DNA of 42,220 nt from an uncultured Pelagibacteraceae bacterium (GTDB taxonomy: Bacteria; Pseudomonadota; Alphaproteobacteria; Pelagibacterales; Pelagibacteraceae). Below the pieces are notes generated by a model. The model saw nothing but the letters and a program-made list of their open reading frames with translations, had not been told where the DNA came from and searched no databases. Position numbers and translations under genes: made by a program. The stretch covers positions 1 through 42,220 of the forward strand of contig CABZKL010000009.1 of the NCBI GenBank assembly GCA_902526405.1, written 5' to 3'. Of this stretch, positions 1-8,087 are shown in pieces (position 1 is the stretch's first letter; every line of letters begins with the position of its first letter).

Positions 1-71
1 TATTAAAAGTAGTTCCTAAATAATACATGTAGGTCGCCTAATGGGGCTTACTAAATATAAACTTGCTTAAC

Positions 72-80
72 AAAGGAGGA
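72..80 (+). promoter_or_regulatory. Strong Shine-Dalgarno site of the Hsp20 gene
   Basis: AAAGGAGGA lies four bases before the ATG at 85, an almost perfect anti-16S match. It fixes the start of the small heat-shock gene. Most genes in this window have weak or no Shine-Dalgarno sequence, so this one suggests high translation. I found no convincing heat-shock promoter or thermosensor structure in the 71 bases before it. Confidence 0.8.
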
Positions 81-84
81 TATT

Positions 85-531
85 ATGACAAGTAAGGATC
101 TATCTATATTTAACTCACTTAGACCTTTTTCAATTGGCTTTGACGACATGTTTGACCAATTTGAAAATATGTTAGGTAACGGAAATTTGACAATGCAGTC
201 AAATTATCCACCTTACAACATTAGAAAAACAGGTAAAGACAACTATGCGATTGAGGTTGCATTGGCTGGCTTTAATAAAAATGATGTTGAGGTTGAATTT
301 GAAGATAATTTATTAACAGTAAGAACTAAACAAGTTAATAAATCTGAAAACAGTGAAGTTGATGGAGAAATCATTCACAAAGGTATTTCTCAAAGACAAT
401 TTGCAAGGTCATTCACTATTGCTGATGACGTAAAAGTAAATGGTGCTGAGCTTAAGGATGGTCTTTTAACAATATCATGTGAAAGAATTGTTCCAGAACA
501 TAAAAAGAAAAAACTTATTGATATTAAATAA
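85..531 (+). CDS. Small heat-shock protein, Hsp20 / alpha-crystallin family
   Basis: This is a 148-residue ATP-independent holdase of the IbpA/Hsp20 type, which binds unfolding proteins in the cytoplasm and passes them to DnaK/ClpB. The alpha-crystallin domain covers roughly residues 40-130: it opens with YNIRKTGKDNYAIEVALAGF and closes with the conserved ELKDGLLTI strand. An N-terminal arm rich in Phe and Asp (FDDMFDQFENML) and a Lys-rich tail flank it, and the length fits the family. It is a single gene ending at a hairpin terminator. Family assignment is secure; distinguishing IbpA from other Hsp20 paralogues is not possible here. Confidence 0.93.
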   Translation: MTSKDLSIFNSLRPFSIGFDDMFDQFENMLGNGNLTMQSNYPPYNIRKTGKDNYAIEVALAGFNKNDVEVEFEDNLLTVRTKQVNKSENSEVDGEIIHKGISQRQFARSFTIADDVKVNGAELKDGLLTISCERIVPEHKKKKLIDIK

Positions 532-542
532 GTTTAACCTTG

Positions 543-568
543 CTTGCGGGGATCTACATCCTCGCAAG
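543..568. terminator. Hairpin terminator between convergent genes
   Basis: An 11-bp stem CTTGCGGGGAT / ATCCTCGCAAG with one G-T wobble closes a four-base CTAC loop and is followed by TTTGATTT on the plus strand. It sits between the Hsp20 stop and the stop of the opposing lipoprotein gene. Its GC-rich stem stands out sharply against the AT-rich background. It should terminate Hsp20 mRNA and may work in both directions. Confidence 0.8.
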
Positions 569-574
569 TTTGAT

Positions 575-877
575 TTAAAAGCATCCGTTAGAAACAAAAC
601 CAACAACAATATTTTCTGAATTAATTTCAAATCTTCTTTCACAAGGTATCAAGTATTTTTTCGTATTATATACAAACTCAAAATTTCCTTTTGCATTTTT
701 AAAATCCTCATCAGGCTTTCCTAATTCCATTTGAAGCTTGCTTGCAGACTTTCCAATAAACTCACTCAATTTTTCATTTTCTTTTTCTACAATTGCATCT
801 GTTTTTTGCTTAACTGTTTGACATCCAGATAAAAGAAAAAAAGTTGATAAAATTACTAAAATTATTTTAATTCTCAT
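575..877 (-). CDS. Small lipoprotein of unknown function
   Basis: This encodes 100 residues with an N-terminal signal peptide ending in the lipobox LLSGC (Cys19), so it is probably lipid-anchored in the periplasm. After a Gln/Lys/Glu-rich linker (about residues 20-40, possibly helical) comes a small domain with the pattern GKSASKLQMELGKPDEDFK, which resembles the start of SmpA/BamE-like folds, where a glycine-containing helix reads out as a short turn (G-P-D). Two further Cys (near residues 79 and 99) could form a disulfide. Function is unknown; a BamE-like fold is only an inference from the motif. It is a single gene, divergent from the ABC transporter operon. Confidence 0.7.
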   Translation of the reverse strand: MRIKIILVILSTFFLLSGCQTVKQKTDAIVEKENEKLSEFIGKSASKLQMELGKPDEDFKNAKGNFEFVYNTKKYLIPCERRFEINSENIVVGFVSNGCF

Positions 878-1013
878 GAGATAGAATTAGCACTCAATTG
901 TGTCAAAAGATTAGCCTTCAAGTTGAAAACTATTCATTTTATATAAAAAAATTACTTTTTTTACTGTATTTAATTGTACTAATTATTAATTCTAATTAAT
1001 TTTAATTTATCAA

Positions 1014-2513
1014 ATGAATACAAAACTCAAGGTATCTAAAGTCTCAAAAATTTACCCCGGTTGTATAGCAAACAATAATGTATCTTTAGATTTTGAAAGT
1101 GGAAAAATTTATGCCTTGTTAGGAGAGAATGGTGCTGGAAAGTCTACTTTAGTAAAAATATTATCTGGCGTAATTAATCCTGATGAAGGTCAAATTTTCT
1201 TAAACGATAAACTCCTAAAACTTAATTCACCTAAAGATGCCAAAAATAATAATATAGGAATGGTTTTTCAACATTTTAATCTTTTTGAAACACTGTCTGT
1301 TTTTGAAAATTTAAGCATCGATAGTGAAAAAAATAATTATCAATTAAGAATTCTAGTTAATAATATTTTAAAAAAATATAATTTTAAGATTGACTTAGAT
1401 GTTCCAATTTTAAATCTTTCTGCAGGTCAAAAACAGAAGGTTGAAATTGTAAGATGTTTAATAAGAAATCCAAAAGTTTTAATAATGGATGAGCCTACCT
1501 CTGTTTTAACAGAGCAAGAAACTGAAGATCTATTTTTGTCTTTAAAAAAATTTTCAAGAGAAGGAATTTTAATTATTTATATTACTCACAAGTTAAAAGA
1601 GGTTTTGTCGTTATGTGATGAAGTTGCTGTTATGAGGAAAGGTAAAGTTGTATCTATTAGCAGAACAGTTGATGAAGAGTTATCAAGTCTAGCAAATAAA
1701 ATGATTGGAGAAAATTTAAACAAAATAAAAAAAATAACTTCAAATAATTTAAGTGGAGAACAAATTTTGAGAGTTTCTAAGCTAAATTTTAATAGTGAGG
1801 ATCCCTATGAGGTTAATTTAGTCGATATAAATTTTACTCTCAATAAAGGTGAATGCCTTGGGATAGCAGGCATATCGGGTAACGGCCAAAATGAATTATT
1901 TCAAATTTTAAGTGGTGAGACTCTATCAAATAATGGTTCTATTAAGTTTAGAAATAAAGAAATTAGCAAATTAAACCCTAAGGAAAGAAGGGAATATTTA
2001 ATGGCATTTTCACCTGAAGATCGAATATCTCAAGCAGCTGTACCTTCGTTAAAAATTTACGAAAACGTAGCACTAAATAATTTTAAAACCTCTAATTTTT
2101 TTGAAAAAGGTCTTTTTAATGAAAAAAAAATTAAAGATCACTCAAAAAAAATTCTGTCAAATTTTTCAGTAAATACAGATAATGTTAACCTTAAAAGTCA
2201 ATTTTTATCTGGTGGAAATCTTCAAAAATTAATTTTGGGAAGAGAATTAATTACATCACCAGAGTTATTGATATGTTTTAACCCAACCTGGGGACTAGAT
2301 GTTGGAGCCATTAATTATATTCACCAAACACTTGTAAAAATAAATGAGCAAGGAAAATCTATAATACTTATTTCAACAGATAATGATGAGCTTCTACAAC
2401 TTAGTGATAGAATTTCTGTAATTAATAAAGGAAAGCTCTCAAAAATAATGAGTGCTGACGAGGTCAATCCTGAAAAGCTAGGACTTTTAATGGGTGGAGG
2501 GTTAGTTGATTAA
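1014..2513 (+). CDS. BMP-type ABC transporter, double ATP-binding subunit
   Basis: A 499-residue cytoplasmic ATPase with two nucleotide-binding domains in tandem, as in the nucleoside/sugar importers partnered with BMP-family binding proteins (COG3845 type). Domain 1 has Walker A GENGAGKS (37-44), signature LSAGQKQ and Walker B VLIMDEPTS. Domain 2 has a degenerate Walker A (GISGNGQN, no Lys), signature LSGGNLQK and LLICFNPTWGLD at Walker B; this asymmetric state is normal in the family. It is the first gene of a four-gene importer operon and its 3' end overlaps the first permease by 8 bases. No Shine-Dalgarno precedes the ATG. The substrate is probably a purine nucleoside, inferred from the binding protein family and the neighbouring phosphoribosyltransferase. 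Confidence 0.93.
   Translation: MNTKLKVSKVSKIYPGCIANNNVSLDFESGKIYALLGENGAGKSTLVKILSGVINPDEGQIFLNDKLLKLNSPKDAKNNNIGMVFQHFNLFETLSVFENLSIDSEKNNYQLRILVNNILKKYNFKIDLDVPILNLSAGQKQKVEIVRCLIRNPKVLIMDEPTSVLTEQETEDLFLSLKKFSREGILIIYITHKLKEVLSLCDEVAVMRKGKVVSISRTVDEELSSLANKMIGENLNKIKKITSNNLSGEQILRVSKLNFNSEDPYEVNLVDINFTLNKGECLGIAGISGNGQNELFQILSGETLSNNGSIKFRNKEISKLNPKERREYLMAFSPEDRISQAAVPSLKIYENVALNNFKTSNFFEKGLFNEKKIKDHSKKILSNFSVNTDNVNLKSQFLSGGNLQKLILGRELITSPELLICFNPTWGLDVGAINYIHQTLVKINEQGKSIILISTDNDELLQLSDRISVINKGKLSKIMSADEVNPEKLGLLMGGGLVD
2496..2500 (+). promoter_or_regulatory. Shine-Dalgarno supporting a TTG start
   Basis: GGAGG lies five bases before the TTG at 2506, inside the last codons of the ATPase gene. 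No ATG or GTG exists near the expected N-terminus of the permease, so this site decides for TTG initiation and translational coupling. Confidence 0.8.
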
Positions 2514-3579
2514 AATTGAAAGACGTGATGAAACTTCAAATTTAATTTATTTTTTAACCCCTGTACTTGCAATTTTTTTGACCTTAGTAACAGGGGCGAT
2601 TATATTTTATCTCCTAGGTTTCAAACCTTTAGAAGCTTTAAAATTTTTTTTTATTACACCTATTTCAGATTTATATGGTCTAAGTGAGCTTCTTGTAAAA
2701 GCAACCCCACTTTGTTTGATAGCTATCGGTCTATCTTTTTGTTTTAAAAGTAATAACTGGAATATTGGAGCAGAAGGACAATTAACATTTGGTGGAATAG
2801 TTGGTGGAGGTGTCGCCTTGTTATTTTATAATCATGAGGGTTTTTATGTTTTACCTTTAATAATCTTGGCTGGTGCAATTGGTGGAATGGTATTTGCGAT
2901 GATACCTGCAATTTTAAAAATTTATTTTAATACTAATGAAATATTAGTTAGCTTGATGCTTGTTTATGTATCTAAACTATTATTAGATTATCTTGTCGTT
3001 GGTCCTTGGAGTAACCCAGAAGGTTTTAACTTTCCTGAGACAAGACAATTTAATGACTCAGCTAGATTGCCTGTTTTATTTGAGGGTCTTCGAATTCATG
3101 CTGGGATTTTTATTGCTCTCGTCAGTGTTTTTTTAGCTTGGATTGTTTTATTTAAAACCTATTTAGGTTTTCAAATTAAAGTTTCAGGATTAAGTTTAAA
3201 GACTGCCAAGTACGCAGGTTTTAAAGGTAAAACAATGATACTACTTGTATTTATGGTTAGTGGTGCGTGTGCTGGTCTTGCAGGAGTTGGCGAAATCACT
3301 GGACCTATTGGACAGCTACATAGAATGATTTCACCTGAATATGGATTTACAGCAATAATTGTTGCTTTTTTAGGTCGTCTTAATCCAATCGGTATTGTAT
3401 TTGCATCTTTAATTGTAGCATTGACTTACTTAGGTGCTGAAACCGCACAAATATTTTTACAAGTACCAAAGTATACAGGACAAGTATTTCAAGGAATGAT
3501 TCTATTTTTTCTTCTTGCATCTGATTTCTTACTTTTTTTTAGAATAAAATTTTTAGGATTTAAAAAATATGAATATTGA
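2506..3579 (+). CDS. BMP-type ABC transporter permease 1
   Basis: A 357-residue inner-membrane protein with about eight to ten hydrophobic segments, of the BPD_transp_2 (LivH/RbsC-like) class and the COG4603 branch. The segment NNWNIGAEGQLTFGGIVGGG (about residues 83-102) is the diagnostic signature of this permease group. It starts with TTG, backed by GGAGG five bases upstream, and overlaps both neighbours (8 bp with the ATPase, 11 bp with permease 2), indicating tight translational coupling. It forms the membrane channel together with the next gene. Confidence 0.92.
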   Translation: MIKIERRDETSNLIYFLTPVLAIFLTLVTGAIIFYLLGFKPLEALKFFFITPISDLYGLSELLVKATPLCLIAIGLSFCFKSNNWNIGAEGQLTFGGIVGGGVALLFYNHEGFYVLPLIILAGAIGGMVFAMIPAILKIYFNTNEILVSLMLVYVSKLLLDYLVVGPWSNPEGFNFPETRQFNDSARLPVLFEGLRIHAGIFIALVSVFLAWIVLFKTYLGFQIKVSGLSLKTAKYAGFKGKTMILLVFMVSGACAGLAGVGEITGPIGQLHRMISPEYGFTAIIVAFLGRLNPIGIVFASLIVALTYLGAETAQIFLQVPKYTGQVFQGMILFFLLASDFLLFFRIKFLGFKKYEY

Positions 3580-4501
3580 TATTAATTTTCTTGGAATTCT
3601 GATTGGGGCTATTATGGCATCTTCTGTTCCTCTGATACTTGCAGCCTCAGGAGAGCTTATAACAGAAAGATCTGGAGTATTAAATTTAGGTGTTGAAGGA
3701 ATGATGATCATAGGTGCAATTTCAGGTTTTGCATTAATGGTAATTACTGACAATTTATTTTTAGCAATAATTGGGTCTATGCTTTCTGGCTTATTATTAT
3801 CTTTGATATTTGGATTTCTCACTCAATCACTATTAACAAATCATGTAGCGACAGGACTTGCTCTTACCATTTTTGGTATTGGTTTGTCTGCAATGATTGG
3901 AAAAGATTTCGTGGGAATACCCGGAAAGGAATTTCCTTTGTTGTTTGTAAATTTAAAAGAAGTAATCCCTTTGTTTGGGCCCATTTTTTTTGGACATTCA
4001 ATCGTTTTTTATTTTGCGTTTTTACTTCCTTTTGGAACTAACTATTTTTTAAAAAAAACTAAAATTGGCTTAATTGTAAGAGCAGTGGGAGATTCCCCTA
4101 TATCTGCAGCAAATCAAGGTATTAACGTCTTACTAGTAAGGTATTGTTGTATCCTTTATGGAGGCGCAATGTGTGGCTTGGGAGGAGCTTACCTATCACT
4201 TATTTACACTCCTCAGTGGATTGAAAATATGACTGCTGGTAGAGGCTGGATAGCACTAGCATTGGTAGTTTTTGCAACATGGAGCCCTCTTAAAGTTTTA
4301 GTTGGGGCGATAATATTTGGAGGTATAACTATCCTTCAGCTACATATGCAAGCCATGGGAATAAGAATTCCAGTTCAATTTTTAAGTGCATTACCATATA
4401 TAATGACAATTGTTGTTTTGGTAATTATTTCTCGTGATAGTAGAAAAATAAAACTTAATACTCCAACTTCATTGGGACAAATCTTCTATAAGGAAAAGTG
4501 A
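3569..4501 (+). CDS. BMP-type ABC transporter permease 2
   Basis: A 310-residue inner-membrane permease, the partner of the previous gene (COG1079 type). The early segment ERSGVLNLGVEGMMIIGAI (about residues 33-51) is the signature of the second subunit. The later segment VGDSPISAANQGINV corresponds to the cytoplasmic coupling loop that meets the ATPase. The start ATG lies inside the end of permease 1. A gap of 88 bp with an A/T-run separates it from the binding protein gene, which has its own strong Shine-Dalgarno and could have a separate promoter. Confidence 0.92.
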   Translation: MNIDINFLGILIGAIMASSVPLILAASGELITERSGVLNLGVEGMMIIGAISGFALMVITDNLFLAIIGSMLSGLLLSLIFGFLTQSLLTNHVATGLALTIFGIGLSAMIGKDFVGIPGKEFPLLFVNLKEVIPLFGPIFFGHSIVFYFAFLLPFGTNYFLKKTKIGLIVRAVGDSPISAANQGINVLLVRYCCILYGGAMCGLGGAYLSLIYTPQWIENMTAGRGWIALALVVFATWSPLKVLVGAIIFGGITILQLHMQAMGIRIPVQFLSALPYIMTIVVLVIISRDSRKIKLNTPTSLGQIFYKEK

Positions 4502-4589
4502 TGTTAGCTATTCCAAAATAAATATTTTTTTTTAAAAAAATTTGTTTAGGCTACAGAATCATTAATTTAAAATTTAAAGGGGAAATAAA

Positions 4590-5654
4590 ATGTATAAATA
4601 TTTTTTAAGATTATTAGCATCAGTATTACTTTTACTTGGATTTAGCATGAGCGCAAATGCTGAATTTAAAGTTGGATTTGTTTATGTTGGTCCAACAGGA
4701 GACCATGGTTGGACATACCAACATGATGAGGGAAGAAAAGCAGTTGAAGCTGCTGGAATAAAAACTACGTATGTGGAAAGTGTTCCAGAGGGTGCTGATG
4801 CTGAGAGAGTGATTAGACAATTAGCTCAATCTGGTCATGATCTTATTTTCACAACAAGTTTTGGATATATGGATCCAACTAATAAAGTGGCTAAAGATTT
4901 TCCAAATGTAAAATTTGAGCACGCTACTGGTTATAAAAGAGAGCACTCAAATGTATCCACATATTCTGCGAGATTTTATGAAGGCAGAACTCTTTTAGGA
5001 CACATGGCTGGAAAAATGACGAAAACAAACGTAATTGGATATATTGCATCTTTCCCAATTCCTGAAGTTATAAGAGGGATAAATGCAATGACTTTAGCGG
5101 CTCAAAAAGTTAATCCCAATATTAAAACTAAAATTGTTTGGGTTTTTACTTGGTATGATCCAGGAAAAGAGTCTGAGGCAGCACAAGCTTTAATAGATCA
5201 GGGAGCAGATATTATAATGCAACACACTGATAGTACCGCACCAGTTCAAGTAGCAGAAAAAGCAGGTGTTTGGTCCTTTGGACAGGCTAGTGATATGCAA
5301 AGGTTTGCACCAAAATCAATTTTAACGTCTATAATTGATGATTGGGCACCATATTATGTTGAAAGATCTATTGCAGCAAGAGATGGTACATGGAAACAAC
5401 AAAATACCTGGCATGGATTAAAGGAGGGGATGGTAGCAATGGCTCCTTATAATTCTGCAATGGGAAGTGGGTTAGTTAAGGAAGTGGAAAAACTACAAAA
5501 AGACCTAGCTTCCGGTAAAGCTCATTCATTTACAGGTCCAATATATGATCAAAAAGGCAATTTACTTGTTGCAGAAGGTAAAGTTGCAGATGATGGAATG
5601 TTGGCAGGCATGAGCGTATATGTCAAAGGAGTTGAAGGAGATATCCCAAAATAA
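4590..5654 (+). CDS. BMP family periplasmic substrate-binding protein
   Basis: A 354-residue precursor with a clear Sec signal peptide (hydrophobic core LLASVLLLLGFSM, cleavage after ANA at about residue 24). The mature protein is a two-lobed binding protein of the Bmp/PnrA/Med family (COG1744): it opens with KVGFVYVGPTGDHGWTYQHD, and has the typical VIGYIASFPIPEVIRGINA segment. Characterised PnrA-type members bind purine nucleosides; other branches bind different ligands, so the substrate is inferred. AAAGGGGA seven bases before the ATG is a good Shine-Dalgarno site, matching the high expression expected of a binding protein. The operon ends at the hairpin just downstream. Confidence 0.93.
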   Translation: MYKYFLRLLASVLLLLGFSMSANAEFKVGFVYVGPTGDHGWTYQHDEGRKAVEAAGIKTTYVESVPEGADAERVIRQLAQSGHDLIFTTSFGYMDPTNKVAKDFPNVKFEHATGYKREHSNVSTYSARFYEGRTLLGHMAGKMTKTNVIGYIASFPIPEVIRGINAMTLAAQKVNPNIKTKIVWVFTWYDPGKESEAAQALIDQGADIIMQHTDSTAPVQVAEKAGVWSFGQASDMQRFAPKSILTSIIDDWAPYYVERSIAARDGTWKQQNTWHGLKEGMVAMAPYNSAMGSGLVKEVEKLQKDLASGKAHSFTGPIYDQKGNLLVAEGKVADDGMLAGMSVYVKGVEGDIPK

Positions 5655-5666
5655 TAATTGCATAAG

Positions 5667-5700
5667 AAATAAAAGGTCAGCTTTAACTGGCCTTTTATTT
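5667..5700. terminator. Bidirectional intrinsic terminator
   Basis: A 14-bp stem (AAATAAAAGGTCAG pairs with CTGGCCTTTTATTT, one wobble) closes a six-base CTTTAA loop. It has an A-run on one side and a T-run on the other, so it should terminate the importer operon on the plus strand and the phosphoribosyltransferase gene on the minus strand. The right arm includes the stop codon and last Lys codon of the minus-strand gene. Confidence 0.9.
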
Positions 5701-6219
5701 TAAGTGTTTTTTATTTAATCTATCAATATCAATTTCATCGTAATATTCATAAGGTTGAACAATCCATGGATCACCATTTAATAATACTGGACAATAATCT
5801 GGTTTGAATATTGAAGATTTTTTCTTCCACAAACATGCTGTCCTAATCTCTTTTATATGACCTTTAATAGGCTGATATTGGTTAAGCCAATCAATACTTT
5901 TATTTAATGTTAAGCCTGTATCAGATAAATCATCAACTAATAATATATTTTTAAAATCTTCATTTTTTGCAATTGCACTCATGTCTCTTGCAAAAATTAA
6001 CTCTCCTTGTTGGTCTTCAACAGTTTCTCCTGAGTAGCTCTGAATTACAACATAGGCTGTAGGAACTTTAAAAATTCTAGATAAAATATCAATTATTGGT
6101 GCAGCACCTCTCATAATACCTACAAGCACAGATGGAGTGTAGTTTTGGTGTATTTGTAGTGCTAATTTTTCAACAGTGCTTGTATACTCTTCGAAAGAAA
6201 TTATTAATTTATCAGCCAT
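5695..6219 (-). CDS. Purine-type phosphoribosyltransferase
   Basis: A type I phosphoribosyltransferase of 174 residues that should convert a free purine base and PRPP to the nucleotide. The PRPP-binding motif NILLVDDLSDTGLT is at about residues 91-104, and the early loop LVGIMRGAAPI (32-42) is the PPi loop seen in hypoxanthine/xanthine-guanine enzymes. An upstream in-frame GTG at 6234 would add five residues; the ATG at 6219 starts the natural MADKLIISFEEY N-terminus and is preferred, although neither has a Shine-Dalgarno. It faces the BMP importer across a shared terminator, which suggests base or nucleoside salvage. Hypoxanthine versus xanthine/guanine preference cannot be read from the sequence. 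Confidence 0.87.
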   Translation of the reverse strand: MADKLIISFEEYTSTVEKLALQIHQNYTPSVLVGIMRGAAPIIDILSRIFKVPTAYVVIQSYSGETVEDQQGELIFARDMSAIAKNEDFKNILLVDDLSDTGLTLNKSIDWLNQYQPIKGHIKEIRTACLWKKKSSIFKPDYCPVLLNGDPWIVQPYEYYDEIDIDRLNKKHLK

Positions 6220-6261
6220 GAAATTTATTATCACAACTAAAATTATTTAAAAGGAGAAATC

Positions 6262-6558
6262 ATGAAAGCTTACTGGATAAGTGTTTATAAAGAAGTTGAA
6301 AACCAAGAAAACTTAAAAAAATATGCTGAGGTGGTAACTCCAATAATAAAGAGTTACGGAGGAATTCCTCTAGTAAGAGGTGGAAAACACATAACATACG
6401 ACGGGGATGACTTTTTTAGAACCGTTATCTGGGAATTTCCAAATTATGAAAAGGCTGTACAATGTCATAATTCAAAAGAATATTTAGATGGTTGGAATAT
6501 TGCAAAAAATACAACCACCAGACATATGCAAATAGTAGAAGGTTTTAGTATTGAATAG
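6262..6558 (+). CDS. DUF1330 family protein
   Basis: A 98-residue protein of the DUF1330 family, small ferredoxin-like (dimeric alpha-beta barrel) proteins with no assigned function. Family marks are KAYWISVYKEV at the N-terminus, GGIPLVRGGK near residue 34, and the WEFPNYEKAVQCHNSKEY segment. AAGGAG six bases before the ATG supports the start. The gene is divergent from the phosphoribosyltransferase and its last 14 bases overlap tail-to-tail with the AlkA-like gene. A role in binding or turning over a small molecule is possible but not shown. Confidence 0.88.
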   Translation: MKAYWISVYKEVENQENLKKYAEVVTPIIKSYGGIPLVRGGKHITYDGDDFFRTVIWEFPNYEKAVQCHNSKEYLDGWNIAKNTTTRHMQIVEGFSIE

Positions 6559-7180
6559 GCTCCGGATCTATACTTCTCCACAAATACCAAGTTGCAACTG
6601 AGCAATAAGGCGAGAATTTTTTATTCAAAAATTTAACAAAATTTTCTGGTGGCAGGTATTTTTTATTATAATTTTTTGAAATTGCTCTTAATAAACCAAT
6701 ATCTTGAATTGGCCAAATATTTGGTCTATTATAAGTAAATAATAAGATCATTTCTGCAGACCATCTTCCAATTTGTCTCAATTCAGATAAATAAATTATC
6801 GCCTCTTCATCAGACATTTTGGAGATAAGTTTTGGATTAAATGTTTTATCAATTACTTGTTTAGCTAAACTTTTTATACCTTTTATCTTCTGCCTACTTA
6901 GACCGCAGCTTTTAAGTTGGGAGGTTGTTAACTTATTAACTATCTTGGCCGTAATTTTATTTTTGCATTTTTTTTTAAATTTTAAAAAAACTGCATTAGC
7001 AGCAGCAACGCTAATTTGTTGGCCAATAATACTTTTGCATAATGAGAAAAAAACATCTTTTCTGGAGGTCAAGATCGTCTCTGAAGGAGACTTATATTTT
7101 TTTATCAAAGCAAACATTATTTTATCCCTTCTGGATAAATATTTTTTTGCTGTGTTCCAGTATCTTGGAGAATTACTCAT
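6545..7180 (-). CDS. alkA: DNA-3-methyladenine glycosylase II-like (AlkA, HhH-GPD)
   Basis: A 211-residue HhH-GPD base-excision glycosylase that removes alkylated purines from DNA. The helix-hairpin-helix is LRQIGRWSAEMIL (about residues 134-146) and the catalytic Asp is D160 in WPIQDIGLLRA. The segment SIIGQQISVAAANAV (50-64) is the conserved DNA-contact helix of the AlkA/MAG group. It lacks the N-terminal beta domain of the E. coli AlkA, as do many shorter MAG-type proteins. Its start overlaps the stop of the neighbouring EamA transporter gene by 8 bases, so the two are probably cotranscribed. The family is secure, the substrate range inferred. Confidence 0.9.
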   Translation of the reverse strand: MSNSPRYWNTAKKYLSRRDKIMFALIKKYKSPSETILTSRKDVFFSLCKSIIGQQISVAAANAVFLKFKKKCKNKITAKIVNKLTTSQLKSCGLSRQKIKGIKSLAKQVIDKTFNPKLISKMSDEEAIIYLSELRQIGRWSAEMILLFTYNRPNIWPIQDIGLLRAISKNYNKKYLPPENFVKFLNKKFSPYCSVATWYLWRSIDPEPIQY

Positions 7181-8054
7181 TTCGTGAAACTGACAGTTGA
7201 TTCTTTAAAGTCATTTCTCTTCTAAAAATTATAAATGAAGATAATATTACTAATAAGGCTCCAATTAATGTTTTTAATGTTGGAACTTCACTCCAAATAA
7301 AATATCCAAATATTATAGCGAATACCAAAGCTAAATATTTCAGAGGAGTGACTAAACTTACTTCAGAATATTTATAAGATTGAGACAGCCATAAATTTGC
7401 AAGACCACCTAAAATTCCTACCATAGATAATAGAAATAAATCTAAAAAATTAGGCATAATCCAACCCTGAAATAAAGACAAAAGACCCAAAATTGCTATT
7501 GAAAAAGAAAAGAAAAAACTTATCAGCCATACTGGTTCTGTTGTAGATAATTTTCTGATTGCTATAGCAACATATGATAGGCCAAGACAAAAAATTATTG
7601 GATATATGTAATAAAAATTTAAAGAACTAAAGCCTGGCTCTGTAATCACAATTATTCCTATAAAACCTACTAAGACAGCTAACCATCTATATAAACCAAC
7701 TTTTTCTTTCAATAAAAATATTGAGAAAATTGTTGTAAATATTGGTGCTGCAAATGTAATGCTTACTACTGTTGCTAATGGTAAATTCCTTAAGGCAATA
7801 AAAATTGCAACTAAAGCAATTAAGCCTGATAAACATCTCTTAAAATGAAGGAGAGGCCTTGTTGTTTTATAAAAATCTAAAAACCTGTCTCTAGGAATAA
7901 GAAACAAAATTGGAATTATTCCACAAAAACCCCTGAAAAATAAAACTTGTCCGACAGGATATGCATCTGACCACTTTACTAATACGTCCATTAGTGAAAA
8001 GGCACATACAGAGATGAACATGTAGAAAAAGCCTAATTGATTTTTTGACAACAT
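7173..8054 (-). CDS. EamA/DMT family transporter
   Basis: A 293-residue integral membrane protein with ten predicted hydrophobic helices in two EamA repeats (about residues 8-138 and 148-278), typical of drug/metabolite transporters such as RhaT/YdcZ-like exporters and importers. The pattern FFRGFCGIIPIL early on and LKYLALVFAIIFGYFIWSE in the second repeat fits the family. The ligand is unknown; homologues move amino acids, nucleosides or osmolytes. Upstream of the AlkA-like gene on the same strand and divergent from msrA, with 33 bp between the two starts. Confidence 0.88.
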   Translation of the reverse strand: MLSKNQLGFFYMFISVCAFSLMDVLVKWSDAYPVGQVLFFRGFCGIIPILFLIPRDRFLDFYKTTRPLLHFKRCLSGLIALVAIFIALRNLPLATVVSITFAAPIFTTIFSIFLLKEKVGLYRWLAVLVGFIGIIVITEPGFSSLNFYYIYPIIFCLGLSYVAIAIRKLSTTEPVWLISFFFSFSIAILGLLSLFQGWIMPNFLDLFLLSMVGILGGLANLWLSQSYKYSEVSLVTPLKYLALVFAIIFGYFIWSEVPTLKTLIGALLVILSSFIIFRREMTLKNQLSVSRNE

Positions 8055-8087
8055 AGGTTAACTTTAAATCAATTGGGTTAATTATCA

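Noticed and set aside
39..46. CCCCATTA on the minus strand, like a sigma-32 -10 box, next to the Hsp20 gene.
   Set aside because: It points away from the heat-shock gene and has no matching -35 element at the proper distance.
878..906. Exact TTGACA (minus strand, 906-901) with TATCTC 17 bp later, as a promoter for the small lipoprotein gene.
   Set aside because: The -10 box would touch the ATG and put the transcription start inside the signal-peptide codons, where no alternative start codon exists.
4527..4541. T-run followed by A-run before the binding protein gene, readable as a terminator hairpin.
   Set aside because: The pairing is only T with A around a homopolymer junction without loop or GC pairs, and an importer operon would not be expected to be split fully here.
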